From JABDIY01 sp041576015 (GTDB taxonomy: Bacteria; Actinomycetota; Acidimicrobiia; Acidimicrobiales; SZUA-35), in the NCBI GenBank assembly GCA_041576015.1, contig JBFGLT010000124.1, forward strand, positions 1 through 9,046: DNA of 9,046 nucleotides, given 5' to 3'. The stretch's first letter is position 1. Every line of letters begins with the position of its first letter. The translations under genes and the position numbers were made by a program. The notes under the pieces were generated by a model. It saw only the letters and a program-made list of their open reading frames with translations. It was not told the DNA's origin and searched no databases. This document shows positions 5,006-9,046 of this stretch, one piece after another.

Positions 5006-7729
5006 TCAACCGGTGTTCCTCATCCCCGCCGCCACTCCGTTCACGGTAAGCAGTAACGCCCGCCGAACAGACGGGTCCATGTCCTCCCCGGACCCGGACC
5101 GGGCCGCCTGGCGACTCCGGGCCAGCAGGTCGACCTGCAGGACGTGGAGTGGGTCGAGGTAGATGGCCCGCGTGGCGAGGGTGCGTTTCAGAACGGGCAG
5201 GTTGCCGAGCAACGCCCGCCCGGTCACCGCGCTGATCTCCGAAACGGTCCGCTCGAACTCGGCGACCACGGTGTCGAACAGGTGCCGGTGGCTGTCGTCG
5301 ACGAGCGCATCGACGTAGCGCCGGGCGATGCCGAGGTCGGTCTTGGCAATCGTCATCTCGACATTCGACAAGAATGTCTGGAAGAACCGCCAGTCTGCGA
5401 ACATCTCGGCCAAGTCCTCGGCGTGGCCGGCGCTGCGCACCGCTGCCAAGCCGGAGCCGACGCCGAACCAGCCCGGGATGATCTGCCGGCTCTGCGTCCA
5501 GCCAAAGACCCACGGAATGGCCCGCAGATCGTCGATGCTGGTGCCGGCCCCCGATCGCCTCGCCGGCCGGGACCCGATGTTCAGAGCGCCCAGCTCCTCC
5601 ACCGGGGTCGAGGACTGGAAGTACACCGGGAGGGACCGATCCTCCACGAACGCCCGGTAGGTGGCGAACGCGGCCGCCGACATCATCTCCATCAAATCGG
5701 CCCACCGATCCAGTCGGGCCTGATCGTGGCGGGACCGGCGGTGGGCGACCGTCGCCTCCAAGACCGCCGAAAGAGCGAGGTCGAGGTTTCGGTGGGCGAT
5801 CTCGGGCTGCCCGTACTTGTCGGCGATCACCTCGCCCTGCTCGGTGATCTTCAGCTCTCCGTCTATGACGCCGCTTGGCTGACTGAGAATCGCCTCGTTG
5901 GTGGGGCCGCCGCCCCGTCCGACCGAGCCGCCCCGACCGTGGAAGACCCTGATCCGGACGTGGTGCTGCTGGGCGACCGCTCGGATGGCCCGCAACGCCT
6001 TATGGATTTCCCACTGGCTCGTCGTGATCCCGCCGTCCTTGTTGGAGTCCGAGTACCCGACCATCACCTCCTGGACGCCGCCTCGCAGCTCGACGATTCG
6101 CCGGTAGGCCGGGATTGTCAGTAACTGATCGAGCGTCAGCCCGATGCTGCGCAGGTCGTCGATGGTTTCGAACAGGGGAACAAAGCCGAGGCGGGCCACC
6201 CCTGCCGACAGGTCGACGAGACCGACCTCCCGGGCCAGGAGGACTGGGGCGAGCACGTCGTCGACACCTTCGGTCATCGACACGATGTAGCTCTCGACCA
6301 GCTCGTCACCGTGGTCGTCCATCACCTCGCGCAGCGTGCGGAACAGCGAGAGCGCGTCGCGCTCCTCGAGCGGCGTGCCCGGCGGGGAGAGGGGGCGCCT
6401 CGAGTTCATTTCGGCGGTCAGGAGGGCGATTCGTCCGCTGCGCTCGCCGGGATAGGTGGTGCCGGTGGCGGCGAACAGGCGGGCCAGCGAGTCATGATGG
6501 GCGTGCGCGTGCTCGCGGATGTCGAGTACGGCCAGATGAAAGCCGATGGTGGCCACCAGGCGCCGGACGCGCGCCAACCGACCGTCAGCCAGAAGGGATC
6601 CACCGTTGTCGCGGAGGGAGTCATCGAGAACGGCCAGATCGCCGGCCAGCTCCGAGGCCCTCCGGTACCGGCGCTGTCCGACGGGAGCTCGGGCCGCCTC
6701 CTGCAGGCGCTGGATCATCACCGCCAGACGCATCCGGTACCACTCGCCGTCGTTGATCCGACCGATCCGGGCATGGATGTCGGGGAACGCCTCGCGGTCG
6801 GCCCGGACAGCGTCGACCAGCTCCTGGCTCACCGGCCGGATCAGCTCGGAGGGGGAGAGCTCGGCCCGGAGTCGCTCGAGCTCGTCGATCAGGATCCGCA
6901 AGGCGCGGCTTCGCTGGAGGCCGAGAACCTCCCGCGTCGTGTGCGGGGTGACGTTCGGGTTGCCGTCCCGGTCGCCACCGACCCAGGACCCGAACACCAC
7001 CGGCGCAACCCAGGGTTCGAGCGTCTCTCCGACCTGTTCGAGCGCGACGTGGAGGTCCTCCCACAGGTGGGGCAAGCTCGTCCTGATGACCTGTTCCATG
7101 TAGTACAGGAGCGTCCTCGCCTCGTCGAGCGGTCGGGGCTTCTCCCGCCGGATCTCGTCGGTCTGCCAGAGGGCATCGATCAACTCGTCAACTCGCCGAT
7201 CGATCCGACGGGCCTCCCACGGGGTGCACCGGTCGGTTGTCCGCTCCTCCACCAGCCGGGCGATCTCGGCGAGCTTGTCGAGGATCGACCTCCTGGACGC
7301 TTCGGTGGGATGGGCGGTGAACACCGGCTGCAACGACGCCCGGCGCAGGCCGCCGACGATCTCCGCTCCCGAGAAGCCCTCGTCGACAAGGCGCGGCACG
7401 GTGTCCGAGAGACGGCCGGCGTTTGCCCGTGTCAGATTCAGATCCTCGATGCGGTGGACCTGTTCGGCCACGTTGGCGAGATGGAAGTAGGTCGTGAACG
7501 CACGAACCAGCTTCATCGACTCGATCAGGTCGGCGTCGGCGAGGGCTTCGGTGAGCTCTTTGCCGGCGACCTCGTCGCCGTCGCGACGAATCGAGCGGGA
7601 GAGCTGGCGGACCCGTTCGACCAGCTCGAAGAACTGCCGACCCTCCTGCCTGGTGATCGACTGGCCCAGCTGGCGGCCGAGCCGGCGGATGTCATCCCGG
7701 AGGGCCTGGTCTGCGGTCTGATCGTTCAC
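5006..7729 (-). CDS. ppc: Phosphoenolpyruvate carboxylase
   Basis: This 907-residue enzyme makes oxaloacetate from phosphoenolpyruvate and bicarbonate, refilling the citric acid cycle. Its length is close to the bacterial type (E. coli 883). VFTAHPTEASRR (136-147) holds the catalytic His140. GSWVGGDRDGNP is at 247-258. VMVGYSDSNKDGG (555-567) is the second family signature. The glycine-rich loop FHGRGGSVGRGGGP is at 596-609, and TEQGEVI at 629-635. LGALNIGSRPARR and PWVFGWTQSR follow, and the protein ends in RNTG, the C-terminal tetrapeptide also found in E. coli. The family is usually an allosteric tetramer, often inhibited by aspartate; specific regulation is not readable here. The start is taken as GTG 7729 (MNDQTADQALRD), which has TAGCCT 7 bases upstream. 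An in-frame GTG at 7783 would add 18 unconserved residues and overlap the divergent gene. Confidence 0.97.
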   Translation of the reverse strand: MNDQTADQALRDDIRRLGRQLGQSITRQEGRQFFELVERVRQLSRSIRRDGDEVAGKELTEALADADLIESMKLVRAFTTYFHLANVAEQVHRIEDLNLTRANAGRLSDTVPRLVDEGFSGAEIVGGLRRASLQPVFTAHPTEASRRSILDKLAEIARLVEERTTDRCTPWEARRIDRRVDELIDALWQTDEIRREKPRPLDEARTLLYYMEQVIRTSLPHLWEDLHVALEQVGETLEPWVAPVVFGSWVGGDRDGNPNVTPHTTREVLGLQRSRALRILIDELERLRAELSPSELIRPVSQELVDAVRADREAFPDIHARIGRINDGEWYRMRLAVMIQRLQEAARAPVGQRRYRRASELAGDLAVLDDSLRDNGGSLLADGRLARVRRLVATIGFHLAVLDIREHAHAHHDSLARLFAATGTTYPGERSGRIALLTAEMNSRRPLSPPGTPLEERDALSLFRTLREVMDDHGDELVESYIVSMTEGVDDVLAPVLLAREVGLVDLSAGVARLGFVPLFETIDDLRSIGLTLDQLLTIPAYRRIVELRGGVQEVMVGYSDSNKDGGITTSQWEIHKALRAIRAVAQQHHVRIRVFHGRGGSVGRGGGPTNEAILSQPSGVIDGELKITEQGEVIADKYGQPEIAHRNLDLALSAVLEATVAHRRSRHDQARLDRWADLMEMMSAAAFATYRAFVEDRSLPVYFQSSTPVEELGALNIGSRPARRSGAGTSIDDLRAIPWVFGWTQSRQIIPGWFGVGSGLAAVRSAGHAEDLAEMFADWRFFQTFLSNVEMTIAKTDLGIARRYVDALVDDSHRHLFDTVVAEFERTVSEISAVTGRALLGNLPVLKRTLATRAIYLDPLHVLQVDLLARSRQAARSGSGEDMDPSVRRALLLTVNGVAAGMRNTG

Positions 7730-7742
7730 CTGGCCAAGGCTA
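7730..7742 (-). promoter_or_regulatory. Leaderless-type promoter of ppc (-10 element)
   Basis: Read on the minus strand, TAGCCT (7742-7737) is followed by 7 bases (TGGCCAG) and then GTG 7729. This is the same -10-to-start spacing as at miaB. No Shine-Dalgarno precedes the GTG. The -35 position coincides with the -10 of the divergent methyltransferase promoter and has no TTGACA-like sequence. Confidence 0.6.
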
Positions 7743-7759
7743 TGCCGCCGTGCTCCCCC

Positions 7760-7772
7760 TACGGTGGGAGAG
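7760..7772 (+). promoter_or_regulatory. Leaderless-type promoter of the methyltransferase gene (-10 element)
   Basis: TACGGT (7760-7765) is followed by 7 bases (GGGAGAG) and then GTG 7773. GGGAG in that spacer (7766-7770) could also serve as a weak Shine-Dalgarno very close to the start, but a leadered transcript would need another promoter inside ppc. The -35 position falls on the ppc -10 element with no consensus match. Confidence 0.55.
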
Positions 7773-8567
7773 GTGAACGACACCTACACCCACGGGCACC
7801 ATGCCAGCGTCTTGCGGTCCCACCGCTGGCGCACCGCTGAGAACTCCGCCGCCTACCTGCTTCCCCACCTGGCCCCACACACCCGCCTCCTCGACATCGG
7901 GTGTGGGCCCGGGACCCTCACCTGCGATCTCGCCAGCCGGGTGAGCGAGGTGGTCGGAATCGAAACCAGCGATGAGATCCTCGCCATCACCGAGAAGACC
8001 CGCGTCGAACGCGCCGCCGACAATGTCCGGCTCGAGGTCGGGGACGTATATCACCTCCGGTTTGGTGACGAGGAGTTCAACGTCACCCACGCCCATCAGG
8101 TCCTCCAGCACCTGAAGGATCCGGTGGCGGCGATCGGCGAGATGGTACGCGTGACTCGATCCGGCGGTCTCGTGGCCATCCGTGACGCTGACTACCACGC
8201 CATGGCGTGGTATCCCGAGCTGGCCGGACTCGACCGCTGGATGCAGATCTATCAGTCGGTGGCCAGGCGCAACGGTGCCGAACCCGATGCCGCCCGTCAC
8301 CTGCTGGCCTGGGCCGATGCGGCCGGGCTCGATGCGGTGGACGCTTCGGTCGGGACCTGGCTCTTCTGCACACCCGAGGACCGCAGGTGGTGGGGCGAGC
8401 TGTGGGCCGACCGCAGCCGTTCGTCCACCTTCGCCGAGCAGGCGATCGCGTACGGAATCGCCGAAGAGCAGGAACTCGACGAGGTCGCACGGGAGTGGCT
8501 CAGGTGGTCCGAGCACCCTCATGCCTGGTTCATCGTTCCCAGCGGTGAACTGATCTGCCACATCTGA
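7773..8567 (+). CDS. Class I SAM-dependent methyltransferase, substrate unknown
   Basis: The 264-residue protein has a Rossmann-like SAM-binding domain. Motif I is LLDIGCGPGTLT (39-50). An acidic residue ending strand 2 lies in VVGIETSDE (60-68). DVYHLRF (91-97) contacts the adenine region in related enzymes. HAHQVLQHLKDP (107-118) and VRVTRSGGLVAIRDADY (125-141) match the UbiE/Methyltransf_11-type core. The C-terminal 110 residues are rich in Trp (RRWWGELWADR, EWLRWSEHP) and probably form the substrate cap. It is not convincingly UbiE itself, and the acceptor (small molecule, quinone or lipid) cannot be told. There is no signal peptide or membrane span. GTG 7773 is preferred to GTG 7764 because it lies 7 bases after a TACGGT hexamer; 7764 is inside that hexamer. 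It diverges from ppc across 43 bases, and no functional link to ppc is evident. Confidence 0.92.
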   Translation: MNDTYTHGHHASVLRSHRWRTAENSAAYLLPHLAPHTRLLDIGCGPGTLTCDLASRVSEVVGIETSDEILAITEKTRVERAADNVRLEVGDVYHLRFGDEEFNVTHAHQVLQHLKDPVAAIGEMVRVTRSGGLVAIRDADYHAMAWYPELAGLDRWMQIYQSVARRNGAEPDAARHLLAWADAAGLDAVDASVGTWLFCTPEDRRWWGELWADRSRSSTFAEQAIAYGIAEEQELDEVAREWLRWSEHPHAWFIVPSGELICHI

Positions 8568-8575
8568 CCCGTTCT

Positions 8576-8594
8576 CGCCACGCTCGGGCGTTTT
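8576..8594 (+). terminator. Weak candidate intrinsic terminator after the methyltransferase gene
   Basis: CGCC (8576-8579) pairs with GGCG (8587-8590) around a 7-base loop, followed by TTTT (8591-8594). The stem is only 4 base pairs and the T-run is short. The T-run also overlaps the possible -35 of the next gene. It may be chance. Confidence 0.25.
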
Positions 8595-8629
8595 GGGCGT
8601 GCTCGGAGCGCTTCACTACCCTCGCTCGC
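8593..8629 (+). promoter_or_regulatory. Leaderless-type promoter of the hydrolase-like gene
   Basis: TTGGGC (8593-8598) is a possible -35 box, 18 bases before the -10-like TACCCT (8617-8622). Seven bases (CGCTCGC) then lead to ATG 8630. There is no purine-rich Shine-Dalgarno in front of the ATG. This is the only one of the four promoters here with a partial -35 match. Confidence 0.6.
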
Positions 8630-9046
8630 ATGTCGGATCCCAAGGCGGCGGGGACGTCGAGGGGGCTCGTGTACCAGCAGCGATGGTTGCTGGTACCCAG
8701 CATGCTCCTCGGCCCGCAGTCGTGGGCCGGCGTGGCCGGGGTCCTTGCCGATCTCCACCAGGAACCCTTCATCGCCGATCCCCGACCTGTCTCATCCGAG
8801 GTCGACGACTTCTTGACACCGTGGCTCGAAGATGTGCTCGACGCTCTCCCGGCTGAGGAGGATCCAGAGCGCCGGCCGGTTGTCGTCGTCGGCCACTCTG
8901 CCGCCTGTCCCCGGTTGCTGCTGGTGGCCGAAGCAGCGTTGCTGCGAGGCCATCGCGTCTCGACCGTGATCCTGGTCAACGGGCGGGTGCCGGCCGACGG
9001 GCTGTCGCTCACCGATCTCGACCCTCCGTTGGGTCGCCTGCTGGAC
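8630..9046 (+). CDS. Alpha/beta-hydrolase-like protein, N-terminal part (runs off the window)
   Basis: An open frame of 139 codons starts at ATG 8630 and continues past the window end without a stop. An early strand and turn, WLLVPSMLLGPQSW (19-32), resembles the oxyanion-loop region of alpha/beta hydrolases. A strand then leads into VVVVGHSAACPR (84-95), which looks like a nucleophile elbow with Ser90, followed by a helix and the strand STVILVNGRVPADG (111-124). The elbow is GHSAA, not the textbook G-x-S-x-G, as in some actinobacterial hydrolases with GHSGAGP-type elbows (from memory). The catalytic Asp/Glu and His would lie beyond the window. There is no signal peptide. The substrate is unknown. 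The start is supported by a -10 hexamer 7 bases upstream and by the absence of any earlier plausible start. A non-enzymatic relative of the fold cannot be excluded. Confidence 0.78.
   Translation, partial: MSDPKAAGTSRGLVYQQRWLLVPSMLLGPQSWAGVAGVLADLHQEPFIADPRPVSSEVDDFLTPWLEDVLDALPAEEDPERRPVVVVGHSAACPRLLLVAEAALLRGHRVSTVILVNGRVPADGLSLTDLDPPLGRLLD

Noticed and set aside
4872..5705. Minus-strand open frame across the ppc 3' end and the small gene
   Set aside because: It is out of frame with the conserved PEP carboxylase C-terminus and has no motif.
7730..7783. Longer ppc starting at GTG 7783
   Set aside because: It would add 18 residues unlike the family and overlap the start of the divergent methyltransferase gene; GTG 7729 has the better promoter spacing.
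6311..7840. 509-codon open frame on the plus strand opposite ppc
   Set aside because: It is the antisense shadow of a fully conserved PEP carboxylase in GC-rich DNA and has no recognisable domain.

Overview
The window is a stretch of ordinary chromosomal housekeeping DNA from a high-G+C bacterium. It is tightly packed, with 4-base GTGA overlaps between genes, frequent GTG starts, a one-piece bacterial PEP carboxylase, a short-form 6-phosphogluconate dehydrogenase and several apparently leaderless genes. Together these point to Actinomycetota. A deep-branching class such as Acidimicrobiia would fit, but that is a guess from protein flavour, not a computed placement. I see no tRNA, rRNA, CRISPR array, insertion sequence, prophage or other mobile DNA.

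Bases 1-3156 (+) form a sugar-oxidation operon. It holds the 3' end of gnd (6-phosphogluconate dehydrogenase), then zwf (glucose-6-phosphate dehydrogenase), a ROK-family sugar kinase that is probably a glucokinase, and pgl (6-phosphogluconolactonase). Junctions are a 4-base overlap, a 4-base overlap and a 2-base gap, with visible Shine-Dalgarno sequences. The four products can take glucose to ribulose 5-phosphate: kinase, Zwf, Pgl, Gnd. This yields NADPH, or NADH if Gnd prefers NAD.

Bases 3157-4984 (+) hold a second unit: miaB, the tRNA methylthiotransferase, driven by its own apparent leaderless promoter, and a small overlapping gene of unknown function that may be an SRPBCC-fold protein. 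This unit converges, with only 21 bases between stop codons, on ppc (PEP carboxylase, minus strand, 5006-7729), the anaplerotic enzyme making oxaloacetate.

ppc diverges from a SAM-dependent methyltransferase gene (7773-8567, +) across 43 bases that appear to hold two leaderless promoters facing opposite ways. The window ends inside an alpha/beta-hydrolase-like gene (8630 onward, +), again with a leaderless-type start.

The most notable signal is not a gene. Every gene here that has its own upstream intergenic gap (miaB, ppc, methyltransferase, hydrolase) shows a TANNNT hexamer exactly 7 bases before its start codon, while the genes inside operons show a Shine-Dalgarno or a stop/start overlap instead. 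This rule also settles the start codons. I did not find a convincing undescribed multi-gene system.
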